Part shown: piece after piece, positions 50,699-58,555 of the stretch
Numbering within the stretch: the stretch's first letter is position 1
Layout: every line of letters begins with the position of its first letter
Assembly: GCF_020819595.1 (NCBI RefSeq)
Contig: NZ_JAJHNP010000003.1
Span: 124,001 to 188,000 of the forward strand
Direction of reading: 5' to 3'
DNA length: 64,000 bases
DNA from: Streptomyces barringtoniae
GTDB lineage: Bacteria; Actinomycetota; Actinomycetes; Streptomycetales; Streptomycetaceae
Made by a program: the position numbers and the translations under genes
The notes under the pieces: model-generated
The model's database searches: none
What the model was told of the DNA's origin: nothing
Seen by the model: the letters and a program-made list of their open reading frames with translations, nothing else

Positions 50699-51406
50699 TC
50701 AGGCCGTGGCCTCGGGTTGGGTCGGGCTGAGGTAGTGCACGGAGGTCTGGTCGGCGTGCGGGGCGAGCAGGCCCTGGAGCTCGTCTGCCGCGACCTTGAG
50801 GAGGTCGCCGTCCCGGTCCGCGTGGAGCGTTTCGCGGACGAAGGCGATGTGTGCGGAGTCCTCGGTGACGCGCGTGCGGTGGGCATCACGGTGGTTCCAG
50901 TGGCGGGTCAGGACGCCGGTGGTGTCCGCGTAGACGACCTCGCCCGGCTTGGGATTCTCGACGGCGCCGGGTTCGCCGAGCGGCGTGAAGGACTCGGTGC
51001 CGTCCGCGTACCGGATCTCCACGTCGCCGGTGACGCGGTCCAGGTCGAAGGCGCCGGCGGGCAGACCGTGCCGTACGGAGACGGAGTTGTAGGAGTCGAC
51101 GGCCGGGTTGATGCGCGGCAGGCTCCCCTTCTTGGCGAGGCGGCGCCCGAGCGCGTCGACGCTGGGGCGGATGCGGCGGGGGTTGGTGCCGAAGGAGCGG
51201 TAGGCGGTGTGCCAGGCCTCGATGCGGGGGTCGGTCTCGTCGGCGGGGTGCCAGCTTCCGTCGGCGAGCCGCTGCTCCAGTTCCTCCAGGGCGGCGGCGG
51301 TGTGGGGCCAGGGCTCGTGGCCGCGCACGCCGGTGGCGGTGACCAGGGCGATGAGGACGGAGGGGAAGGCTTCTGCGACGGCGGGGGCGAGACGGAAGTC
51401 GGTCAT
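50699..51406 (-). CDS. B3/B4 domain protein
   Basis: 235 residues from ATG 51406 (MTDFRLAPAVAEAFPSVLIAL). The pattern W-H-T-A-Y-R-S-F-G-T-N-P-R-R-I-R-P-S-V-D and VDSYNSVSVRHGLPAGAFDLD is the B3/B4 domain known from phenylalanyl-tRNA synthetase beta chains, here free-standing. Such proteins are thought to bind or edit aminoacyl-tRNA or amino acids, without firm evidence. The gene follows the PaiB-like gene on the same strand, downstream of the EamA transporter, all divergent from an XRE-cupin regulator. Confidence 0.8.
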   Translation of the reverse strand: MTDFRLAPAVAEAFPSVLIALVTATGVRGHEPWPHTAAALEELEQRLADGSWHPADETDPRIEAWHTAYRSFGTNPRRIRPSVDALGRRLAKKGSLPRINPAVDSYNSVSVRHGLPAGAFDLDRVTGDVEIRYADGTESFTPLGEPGAVENPKPGEVVYADTTGVLTRHWNHRDAHRTRVTEDSAHIAFVRETLHADRDGDLLKVAADELQGLLAPHADQTSVHYLSPTQPEATA

Positions 51407-51479
51407 GGGCGGGTTTTCCGTTTCCTGGGGCGAGCGTGCGTGTGTACGGGGAGGGGACGGTGTGTGCGGGTCCCCGGTG

Positions 51480-52127
51480 TCAGGGCTGCCAGGGGCCCAC
51501 ACGGTCCAGTCGGCGCAGCTGCTGGCGGGCGGTGGGCACGTCCAGGCCCTGGCCGCGCTCGGTGAGGCGGTCGGCGACGGCGGCGCGGTGCTCGACCGGT
51601 TTGTGGTCGTCGTACTTGAACTTGGCCCGCACATCGGTGACTTCCAGGCGCAGACCGCGGATGCCGGACAGCATCCGGCCGTACGGCGGCTAGTCCGCGG
51701 CGACGGCGGCGTGGTCGCCCTCGGGCTGGAAGTGGGCCAGCTGACGGCGCAGCAGGTCCGCCTTGGCCTCGGGGTCGTCGACGACATGGGCGCGGCAGGT
51801 GAACTGGACGGCCGCGTAGTAGCTGGTCGGCACGCCGTCGGTGGGCGGGGTGCCGGGTTTGGCGCGCCAGGGGCCCGGGACGAAGGCGTAGTCGCCGATG
51901 ACGGTGAAGGTGACGTTCGGGTCGTGTTCGATCGTCCGCCAGACCGGGTTCGGCCGGGCGAGGTGGATCAGGAGGTGTGTGCCGTCGCTGGTGAAGTGGG
52001 TGGGGACGACGACGGGCGGGTGGCCGGGCAGGCCGTTGACGCTCAGCTGGCCGAAGTCGTGGCCTTCGGCGAGCCACGTCTGCCATTCGGCTGTGTCGAG
52101 GCCGGCGTCCCAGGGTTGGATGAACAT
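51480..52127 (-). pseudogene. PaiB-like FMN-binding protein with an in-frame stop
   Basis: A 215-codon frame starts at ATG 52127 (MFIQPWDAGLDTAEWQTWLAEGHDFG), with DGTHLLIHLARPNPVWRTI and QLAHFQPEGDHAAVAAD as in FMN-binding negative transcriptional regulators (PaiB). At 51690-51692 the frame is stopped by TAG; immediately after, in the same frame, it continues PPYGRMLSGIRGLRLEVTDVRAKFKYDDHKPVEHR to 51480, exactly the rest of the family. Homologues usually have a Glu (GAG) at this site, so one base change has truncated the protein at 145 residues. Confidence 0.8.
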
Positions 52128-52176
52128 CCGTTTCTCCTTGCGTGGCCGCGACTGCGGCGGGGTGTGACGCTGCGGC

Positions 52177-53013
52177 TCAGGTCAGGGCCAGGAGGCCGAC
52201 GGCCACGGCGGCGGTGCCCAGGCCGACCAGCTGGCCGCGGTGGATGCGTTCGGCGAGCACACCGCGGGCGAGCAGGACCGTGCCGGCCGGGTAGAGGGCG
52301 GTGATCACGGCGACGACGGTCAGGTCCCCGCTGCGGGCGGCGAGCAGGAACAGCAGGTTCGCGACCGAGTCCAGCACACCCGCGGCCGCCGACATGCCGT
52401 ACGCCGGCCGCTCGGGGCCGAGCCTGCGGCGCAGCAGCCCCGCTGCGGCCAGCGTGACGGCCGAGGACACGGCCCGGCCGGTGATCAGCGGGGCCACGCC
52501 GCTGCCGGACGGCGTCTGGTGCAGGAAGACCAGTTGGAGGGCGATGGCGGCGCCCGCACCGAAGGCCAGCAGGAGGGCCGTACGGGAGGGGCGGGCCGAG
52601 CCCGCGCCGTGCCCGGCGCTGACCAGCACCACCGCGAGCAGTGCGAGCGGCAGCCCCACCAGCCCGGTGACGGTCAGACGCTCGCCCTGCAGCAGGCCGA
52701 CGGCGACGGGCAGCGCGGCGGAGACCAGCGCGGTCACCGGCGACAGGACGTTCATCGGACCGATCGCGAGGGTGCGGTAGAGCAGGGCGAACGCGGCGGC
52801 CGAGGCGACCCCGGACGCGGCGCCCCAGGCGAGGGCGCCCGCGCTGAACGAGGCACCGAGCACCGGCCACAGCACCAGCTCGACCGCGAGACTGGCCGGG
52901 GCCGCGACCATCACGGTCCGCAGCACATGGGCCCTGCGGGCGCCGAGACCGCCGAGGAAGTCGGCGCATCCGTACGCGAGGGAGCTGCCCAGGGCCAGCA
53001 GCAGAGCGATCAC
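52177..53013 (-). CDS. EamA-family (DMT) transporter
   Basis: 278 residues with ten hydrophobic segments in two homologous halves, starting MIALLLALGSSLAYGCADFLGGLGARR. This is the drug/metabolite transporter layout of EamA proteins, which export amino acids or other small metabolites. It is the first gene of a minus-strand unit (EamA, PaiB-like, B3/B4) and is divergent from the XRE-cupin regulator at 53133, which probably controls it. Substrate not predictable. Confidence 0.87.
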   Translation of the reverse strand: MIALLLALGSSLAYGCADFLGGLGARRAHVLRTVMVAAPASLAVELVLWPVLGASFSAGALAWGAASGVASAAAFALLYRTLAIGPMNVLSPVTALVSAALPVAVGLLQGERLTVTGLVGLPLALLAVVLVSAGHGAGSARPSRTALLLAFGAGAAIALQLVFLHQTPSGSGVAPLITGRAVSSAVTLAAAGLLRRRLGPERPAYGMSAAAGVLDSVANLLFLLAARSGDLTVVAVITALYPAGTVLLARGVLAERIHRGQLVGLGTAAVAVGLLALT

Positions 53014-53021
53014 AGCACATC

Positions 53022-53110
53022 CCTTGAGTCAGTGGAACGACCACACGGTATAACGGACCGACCATGTCGTGCCAATCAAACGACCGTGCAGTACATTCCA
53101 GTACTCAAGG
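53022..53110. other. Widely spaced 8-bp inverted repeat in a divergent promoter region
   Basis: CCTTGAGT (53022-53029) and ACTCAAGG (53103-53110) are exact reverse complements, 73 bp apart, one at each end of the gap between the EamA and XRE-cupin genes. The half-sites match those of the HspR box, but that needs a 7-bp spacer. They could be separate sites for the XRE protein, or chance. Confidence 0.35.
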
Positions 53111-53132
53111 CATAGGTGAGGACGGTGATCAG

Positions 53133-53717
53133 GTGGCCGAGACAGCCGCCGCCCTGCGGTCGGTCGCGCACAACGTCCGGGCGGCCCGCATCCGCGCCGG
53201 GCTGTCCCTGGACGAACTCAGCAGGCGCGCCCAGGTCAGCAAGGGTGCTCTGGTGGGACTGGAGAAGGCCCAGGGCAACCCCAACCTGGCCACCCTGGTC
53301 CGGCTGGCCGACACCCTCGGCATCTCGGTGTCCGCGCTGATGCAGGGGCCGCCCGAAGGCCGCGTGCGTGTCGTGTCCGGTGACGCCGTGGCGCCCTTGT
53401 GGACCGGAGAACGCGGCAGCGAGGCCCGCCTCATGCTGACCACCTCCGGCCCCGCCCCGGTCGAGGTATGGCGCTGGCGGCTGGAACCGGGCGAGGAATA
53501 TCCCAGCCACCCCCACCAGGCCGGGGTCGTGGAGACCGTCAGCGTCACCTCGGGCCACATGACCCTGATCGTCGACGGCGCCGAACACACGGTCTCGGCG
53601 GGCCAGACCGCCACGTTCGACGGCGACGCCCCGCACACCTACCGCGGCACGGGCACCGAGACCTGTCACCTGATCATGACGGTCCACCTGCCGCCCGGCC
53701 CCGCCGCCACCACGTGA
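53133..53717 (+). CDS. XRE-family regulator with C-terminal cupin
   Basis: 194 residues from GTG 53133; the frame is open up to 53064 but that part lies in the promoter region. Helix-turn-helix: VRAARIRAGLSLDELSRRAQVSKGALVGLEKAQGNPNLATLVRLA. The second half is a cupin barrel (PGEEYPSHPHQAGVVETVSVTSGHMTLIVDG, GQTATFDGDAPHTYRGTG). This layout is common for regulators of amino-acid or polyamine exporters and fits control of the divergent EamA transporter. A perfect terminator follows immediately. Confidence 0.88.
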   Translation: MAETAAALRSVAHNVRAARIRAGLSLDELSRRAQVSKGALVGLEKAQGNPNLATLVRLADTLGISVSALMQGPPEGRVRVVSGDAVAPLWTGERGSEARLMLTTSGPAPVEVWRWRLEPGEEYPSHPHQAGVVETVSVTSGHMTLIVDGAEHTVSAGQTATFDGDAPHTYRGTGTETCHLIMTVHLPPGPAATT

Positions 53718-53750
53718 AGTACGCCCCCGGCCGACATCCGGGGGCGTACT
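53718..53750 (+). terminator. Strong intrinsic terminator
   Basis: AGTACGCCCCCGG (53718-53730) is perfectly complementary to CCGGGGGCGTACT (53738-53750) around a 7-nt loop: a 13-bp GC-rich stem starting at the base after the XRE-cupin stop codon. The T-run is absent, as usual in this group. Confidence 0.9.
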
Positions 53751-53766
53751 CGTCTCGGGTCCGACC

Positions 53767-54168
53767 TCAGCGCGAGGTCAGCTTCCACAGGTGGTCGGCG
53801 GTGCCGTTGTCGTCCCACTGGAGTACCTGGGCGCCGGAGGAGGTGCTCATCCGGTCGACACCGAGCAACAGCCCGCTGTTGTAGTTGGCGATCTCGTAGT
53901 AGCCGTCTCCGGACGGGACGAGCTGCCAGAGGTGGTCGGCGGTTCCGTTGTCGCCCCAGATCAGGGCCGTGCCGCCGTCGGCCGTGCTCATGTTCTGCAT
54001 GCCGAGGAACAGGCCGCTCTTCTGGTTCACGATCTTGTAGAGACCCGCGCCCGCGGCCACCAGGGTCCAGTTCTGGTCGGTGCCGGTGGTCGAGGTCGCC
54101 TGGACCTCGGGCGTGCCCTGCGCGGTGCCCGCGTTCTGGGTGTCCAGGGCCAGACCGCTGCACCAGTG
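53767..54168 (-). pseudogene. Ricin-type lectin domain fragment
   Basis: Minus-strand residues from about 54168: WCSGLALDTQNAGTAQGTPE, NWTLVAAGAGLYKIVNQKSGLFLGM, then two further units with LIWGDNGTADHLWQLVPSGDGYY and QWDDNGTADHLWKLTSR, ending at a normal stop. These are beta-trefoil ricin_B repeats (QxW motifs), usually the C-terminus of a secreted glycosidase. The catalytic part is gone: upstream the frame changes character at 54169 into an unrelated plus-strand fragment. Confidence 0.75.
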
Positions 54169-54173
54169 AACGG

Positions 54174-54293
54174 CACCCGATCGGCGCCTGGGTGCTCGAC
54201 TGGACCCGTGCGCAGGTGGCCGTGATGCGCGGCGACGTCTACAGCCGTGCCCTCAGGGATGTGGGGCGAAGGCTCGCGGACAGGGGCCCTTAA
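54174..54293 (+). pseudogene. C-terminal fragment of an unknown protein
   Basis: A plus-strand frame with no start reads HPIGAWVLDWTRAQVAVMRG and DVYSRALRDVGRRLADRG to TAA at 54291-54293. It looks like real coding sequence (two amphipathic helices, good codon bias) but is cut off at the ricin-domain junction. The family is not recognised. Its stop overlaps the TetR operator candidate. Confidence 0.45.
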
Positions 54294-54311
54294 GATAGAG
54301 AGTCTTATCTT
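54292..54311. promoter_or_regulatory. TetR-type operator upstream of the regulator gene
   Basis: AAGATA-GAGAGTCT-TATCTT has perfect 6-bp arms and an 8-nt spacer, 58 bp before the TetR start, and is AT-rich compared with its surroundings. The gene is isolated, so autoregulation is the likely role. Confidence 0.6.
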
Positions 54312-54369
54312 GCGGCTCTCAGGCTAGGATGCCGAAATAAGAAAGGCAACTCTTTCCAAAGGGGTCTGG

Positions 54370-54930
54370 ATGGCTGAGCGACGCCGCGGAGCGGCACTGG
54401 AGAAGGCGCTTCTCGACGCGGCCTGGGAAGAACTTGCAGACAGCGGCTACGCCGGATTCACCATGGACGCCGTCGTTCGGCGCGCGGGCACCAGCCCGCC
54501 CGTGCTCTACCGCCGCTGGTCGGGCCGCGACCAACTCGTCCGGGCGGCCATCACCCACGTCCTCGAGCAGTCCCGAGTCGACATCCCCGACACCGGCAGT
54601 CTGCGCGAGGACGTCCTCACCCTCATGCGGACGATCAACGCCACCCGCGTCCAGCTCGTCACCGTCATGAACGTGCACCTGGCCGGCTACTACCAGGAGA
54701 CCGGCACCAGCCCCGGCGACCTCCTCGCCGCAGCACGCGCGAAGACCGCCGACGTCCTCTTCGACCGCGCCGTCGCCCGCGGCGAGGTCAGACCGGAACA
54801 CCTCAGCGAACGCATCAAGTCCCTCCCCTTCGACCTGCTGCGCCACGAGATCCTCACGACTTTCACCCCCGCGCCCGACCACGTCCTCGAAGAGATCGTC
54901 GATACGATCTTCCTCCCCCTCGTGCGCTGA
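54370..54930 (+). CDS. TetR/AcrR-family regulator
   Basis: 186 residues with a classical TetR helix-turn-helix, ALLDAAWEELADSGYAGFTMDAVVRRAGTSPPVLYRRWSGR, and a C-terminal ligand domain of the TetR_C_11 type (VLFDRAVARGEVRPEHL, SLPFDLLRHEILTTF). It is the only intact gene in a 3-kb zone of gene fragments; its former target is not apparent. GAAAGG precedes the start at a workable distance. Confidence 0.88.
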   Translation: MAERRRGAALEKALLDAAWEELADSGYAGFTMDAVVRRAGTSPPVLYRRWSGRDQLVRAAITHVLEQSRVDIPDTGSLREDVLTLMRTINATRVQLVTVMNVHLAGYYQETGTSPGDLLAAARAKTADVLFDRAVARGEVRPEHLSERIKSLPFDLLRHEILTTFTPAPDHVLEEIVDTIFLPLVR

Positions 54931-55114
54931 CCACGGCACCCCTCACGGGAGGCCCTCTGCCCGACGGGGATCACTCAGTGGCCGGGAGACCCTCCGGATC
55001 CCGAATCGGTTCGCACGACTCGTTCTCATCAAAGACCGGGATCTCCCCTTTCGAGCCGCGGCAGTGTCCGATACGGGCGACATCGGGCGCGGCCACCCGC
55101 CGGATCGGCCCGCG

Positions 55115-55261
55115 GCTTGGTGCTGGAGATGTCGGCCGGTCGGCCTCGGTGAGGCGGCCGGCCCGCTTCGGCTCGGCCAGGACCTGCTGCATCAGCAGCG
55201 TGTCGGCGTGGACCAGGGCGGACTGCAGCAGGTGCAGGGCCAGCATGCTGACCTGCTGGCT
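55115..55261 (-). pseudogene. C-terminal fragment of a Tn3-family transposase
   Basis: Minus-strand residues QQVSMLALHLLQSALVHADT followed by LLMQQVLAEPKRAGRLTEAD resemble the conserved C-terminal region of Tn3-family transposases (ALHLLQSxLVxxNTLLxQQVL, then EWADRLTDADR). The fragment is flanked by a stop and the end of the phosphatase relic. No 38-bp terminal repeats were found nearby. It indicates past transposon activity in this fragment-rich zone. Confidence 0.65.
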
Positions 55262-55264
55262 CTC

Positions 55265-55627
55265 CTACCGCTGCCCCAGAAAGTGCAGTACGAGCAGCGC
55301 GACGTCGTCGGTGCGCTGCCGGTGGGCGCCGGTGGCCGCGACGAGGGTGTCGATGAGTGCGTCCAGGTCACTGTCGTCCGCCTGGGCCAAGTGGCCGGTG
55401 AGGGCAGCGATGGAGTCGTCCAGGTCGACTCCCGGTGTTTCGATGAGGCCGTCGGTGCAGCAGGTGAGCATGAACCCGGGCCTGAGCGGAACCTCGGTCA
55501 CGGGGAAGTCGGCGTCCGCGTCGATGCCGAGGACGGGCCCGGGAGGCACCTCCAGGGGCCGCGTGCCGCTGCCGGGCAGGCGCATGATCGGTGGCGGATG
55601 GCCGGCACTGGCCAGGGTCACGCGTGG
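55265..55627 (-). pseudogene. C-terminal part of a SpoIIE/PP2C phosphatase
   Basis: Minus-strand residues TLASAGHPPPIMRLPGSGTR, FMLTCCTDGLIETPG and RQRTDDVALLVLHFLG form the last third of a SpoIIE-type phosphatase, with the metal-binding DG and DD motifs intact, ending at a normal TAG. The N-terminal two thirds are missing: at about 55627 the sequence passes directly into the SUKH-4 relic in another frame. Confidence 0.75.
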
Positions 55628-56639
55628 AGATGTCGGCGTTGACCGGGACGACGTGGTCGGCACCGGGCTCGGTGTAGTACAGGGCACCGGTGCGGCCGTC
55701 GATCAGGACGTCGAAGTCATGGACCAGCCCGCCGAGCACCACCAGGTGTTCCGCGTCGGGCGGCAACTGCTCGCTGCCGACCCACAGATGGGCGAGCCCC
55801 GGATCGCTCTGCGACCGCGCCCAGTCCTGCGGGAGTGTGACCAGCGGTTCCGCCCCGGGGCCGTAGAACATGAACCCGTCGCCGGGCAGGCCCACTTCGG
55901 TCAGGAATCGCCGGGTCGGCTCGTGGATGAGGGCAGACGGCAGCTGCTCGCCGGTGAGCCTCACCGTCTTGTCGGCTCCGAACACGCCGTCCAGCAGCCC
56001 TTCCAGCAGGTCCAGGGCCAGCCCCTCCCCGGCCCGGCGATCAGGCCGAGCGGGCGTATCACCGCCGCGATCCGCCAGAACACCGGGAGCGGCCTCTCCC
56101 AGCCGGACCGCGGGCCCGCCGGACCCCAGCCGTCCTCGCCCCACTCCTCCTCGGCGAACACGGCGGTCAGCAGGCGCTCCGCCTCCCGCACCGCCTCGGG
56201 GACCGTCCGCCCGGCCAGGGCCGCAAATACGCCCCGTGGCTCCCGGAACTCGTCAACAGCGTCGAGGAAGCGCGTCAGCGCCCCGACGGACGGGGCCAGC
56301 GGGAACAGCGCCGGCCGGCCGCTTCTCGTACAGACACATGCTGAACACGCGGCCGGCGGCGCCGTCGAGGACCACCTCCGGGCCCTCCTCGTATCCGTCG
56401 ACGATCAGGTGGCCGAACAGCAGCAGTCCGGCGAGGGCCGGATCGAGCTCCGCCGGGTCACCGCCCCGCACGACGAGATGGTCGTGCATCGTCAGCGGCG
56501 ACGGCCCGGTGAGCGGGCGGAAGTTCACCAGCCCCCGGCCGTCCAGTCGCTCGCCCGGGGCCAGGGCACGGCGGGTCGGCTCATGGACGATCGACGGATG
56601 CGATGCGCGTCCCGGCAGGACGACGCCGGTCTCGGACAT
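55628..56639 (-). pseudogene. Frameshifted two-domain SUKH-4 immunity-like protein
   Basis: Starting at ATG 56639 (MSETGVVLPGRASHPSIVHEPTRR), the protein reads in one frame to about 56330, then in another (FPLAPSVGALTRFLDAVDEF...LLTAVFAEEEWGE) to about 56040, then in a third (LALDLLEGLLDGVFGADKTV, LIHEPTRRFLTEVGLPGDGF, GGLVHDFDVLIDGRTGALYY). Both halves carry the HEPTRR motif of the SUKH-4 group, so the original gene had two such domains. Two frameshifts and loss of the C-terminus make it non-functional. SUKH-4 proteins are predicted immunity proteins against nuclease toxins. Confidence 0.65.
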
Positions 56640-56714
56640 GGTTCCCCCCGTGGGTTCAGGCCGACCGATTCCCACCATGGGGGCGCCCACTGACAATCCT
56701 CCGGCCCGTGGGCA

Positions 56715-56820
56715 CCCGTCGGTTGCGAAGTCGACCCGGACGATCCCGAAGCGCTTGCGCGTAGCCGTGCGCCCACTCGAAGTCGTCGAGGAGGGACCAA
56801 ACGTAGTGATCAGCCTGGTC
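56715..56820 (-). pseudogene. C-terminal scrap of a GH1 beta-glucosidase
   Basis: The minus strand reads DHYVWSLLDDFEWAHGY and, after a one-base shift, KRFGIVRVDFAT, the hallmark C-terminal motif of family 1 beta-glucosidases (W-S-L-x-D-N-F-E-W-x-x-G-Y-x-x-R-F-G). Only about 35 residues remain, next to the SUKH-4 relic start. Confidence 0.65.
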
Positions 56821-56895
56821 GCTCCGGACCGCGAGGTGAGAGATCGGCGATGCCCTCGGCCGGAGCTGTCTGTCTCCCTGAAGCCGGGGCCCCGT

Positions 56896-58131
56896 CTACT
56901 GCGCCAGGCGGGCCGTGAGCAGCGAGCGTTCGGCGGGGTTGGTGGTGAGGCCGAGGGCCTTTCGGTCGGCCTCGGCGGCTTCCTGGTCGCGGCCGAGGTC
57001 GCGCAGGAGTGCGGCGCGGGTGGCGTGGAACAGGTGGTAGCGGCCCAACTGGTCGGCGAGGGCTTCCACTTGGGCGAGGGCCGCGGCCGGGCCGTCGGTG
57101 TGGCTGATCACGACGGCGCGGTTCAGGCGCACGACCGGCGAGGGGTCGACGGCCAGCAACATGTCGTACAGGCGCAGGAGTTGGGGCCAGTCGGTGTCTT
57201 TCCAGTCGGGTGCCTCGCAGTGTACGGCGGCGATGGCGGCCTCGATCTGGTACGGGCCCGGCCTGCCGAGCGCGGCGGCCCGCTCGATGAGGGCGGTGGC
57301 ACTGCGGATGCGCCGGGTGTCCCATCGGGTGCGGTCCTGGTCGGCGAGCGGAACCAGCCGTCCCCCGCCGTCCAGGCGGGCTGCCCAGCGGGCCGCGTGC
57401 AGGCGGATGAGGGCGAGCAGGGCCAGGGGTTCCGGTTCGCGCGGCAGTGAGCCGGCGAGGAGGGCGGCGAGCCATTCGGCGTCGTCGACCAGTTCGCGCC
57501 GTACTCCCAGGTCTCCCCCGGTGGTGAAGCAGCCCTCGTTGAAGACGAGGTAGACCACGCGCATTACCTGGGGCAGTCGTGCGGCGCGCTCCTCGGGCTC
57601 GGGCGCGCGGTAGGGGATGCCGGCGGTGGCGATCTTCTGCTTGGCCCGGGTGATCCGCTTGGCGAGGGTGGCTTCGGGCACCATGAAAGCCCGGGCGATC
57701 TCGGCGGTCGTCAGGCCCACGACGGCGCGCAGGGTCAGCGCGACCTGGGCGTCCGGGTCCAGCGCCGGGTGGCAGCAGGTGAAGATGAGCCGGAGGCGGT
57801 CGTCGGGCTCGCGCTCGGCCGTCTCGGGCAGGGCCTCGATACGGGCGGCGAGTTGCGGGAGCCGGTCCCTGAAGCGGGCGTCGCGGCGGATGCGGTCCAG
57901 GGCCCTGTTGCGCGCGCAGGTCAGGAGCCAGGCTCCGGGCCGGCTGGGCGGGCCGGAGCTCGGCCAGCGCCGCAGCGCCTCGACCACGGCTTCGCTGACC
58001 ATCTCCTCGGCCAGGTCGAAGTCGCCCAGGAGGCGGACCAGGCTGGCCGTCAGCCGGCCCGCCTCCTCGCGGAAGACCCGCTCGATCAGCGACCGGGTGT
58101 CCCGGGCGCCCGCCGGGTCAGCGCTCGACAA
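56896..58131 (-). CDS. ECF42-type RNA polymerase sigma factor
   Basis: 411 residues, much longer than most ECF sigma factors. The sigma2 region (LTASLVRLLGDFDLAEEMVSEAVVEALRRWP) and sigma4 region (LTLRAVVGLTTAEIARAFMVPEATLAKRITRAKQKI) are followed by a 200-residue C-terminal domain with TPR-like helices (DUF6596). This is the ECF42 layout, in which no anti-sigma factor is encoded but a YciI-like (DGPF) protein gene is linked; that partner is present here directly upstream, overlapping the sigma gene by 14 bp. The C-terminal domain is thought to control activity. Confidence 0.9.
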   Translation of the reverse strand: MSSADPAGARDTRSLIERVFREEAGRLTASLVRLLGDFDLAEEMVSEAVVEALRRWPSSGPPSRPGAWLLTCARNRALDRIRRDARFRDRLPQLAARIEALPETAEREPDDRLRLIFTCCHPALDPDAQVALTLRAVVGLTTAEIARAFMVPEATLAKRITRAKQKIATAGIPYRAPEPEERAARLPQVMRVVYLVFNEGCFTTGGDLGVRRELVDDAEWLAALLAGSLPREPEPLALLALIRLHAARWAARLDGGGRLVPLADQDRTRWDTRRIRSATALIERAAALGRPGPYQIEAAIAAVHCEAPDWKDTDWPQLLRLYDMLLAVDPSPVVRLNRAVVISHTDGPAAALAQVEALADQLGRYHLFHATRAALLRDLGRDQEAAEADRKALGLTTNPAERSLLTARLAQ

Positions 58132-58459
58132 CCGGTCGCACCTCCACCTTGCCGTCGGGCACCGGGAAGCTCGCCGCCAGTTCCAGGGCGGCGTCCAGGT
58201 CCGGCGCCTCGACGACCGCGTACCCGCCGATCGCCTCCTTGGCCTCCAGCAGCGGGCGGTCGATCATGGTGGAGCGGCCCTGCTCGACCACGACCGTGGT
58301 CGCGGTGCCGGGCTCGCGGAGTTGCTGGGCGTCGACGATCGTCCCGTCGGCACGGTGCTTGGCGAACCACTCCACGAGCCGGCCGTAGACCTCGCCGCGC
58401 TCCTGGTCGGAGCCCTCTTCCTGCCAGGCTCCGCGGGTCAGCAGCAGTACGTACTTCAT
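58118..58459 (-). CDS. YciI-family (DGPF) partner protein
   Basis: 113 residues: MKYVLLLTRG start, a helix, GTIVDAQQLREPGTATTVVV, a strand, and EAIGGYAVVEAPDLDAALELAASFPVPDGKVEVRPVVE, the DGPF/YciI dimeric alpha+beta barrel. In ECF42 loci one or more such proteins are co-transcribed with the sigma factor and are assumed to be regulators or targets. It overlaps the sigma gene start by 14 bp. The upstream 58460-58555 gap holds its promoter. Confidence 0.9.
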   Translation of the reverse strand: MKYVLLLTRGAWQEEGSDQERGEVYGRLVEWFAKHRADGTIVDAQQLREPGTATTVVVEQGRSTMIDRPLLEAKEAIGGYAVVEAPDLDAALELAASFPVPDGKVEVRPVVER

Positions 58460-58555
58460 GGCGTCCTCCTAGGCCGTTCTTCCTGTCCACCTTCACGACG
58501 AACGAGCACACGCCGACAGGACAGGGTCGTCCGGGCAACTTCGGTCGCGCCCATT

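Noticed and set aside
53022..53110. HspR (HAIR) box from CCTTGAGT and ACTCAAGG
   Set aside because: The half-sites are 73 bp apart; the HAIR element needs a 7-bp spacer, and the neighbouring genes are not heat-shock genes.
55115..55261. Active Tn3-type transposon
   Set aside because: Only about 48 residues of a transposase C-terminus remain, with no resolvase, no terminal repeats and a stop at its upstream edge.
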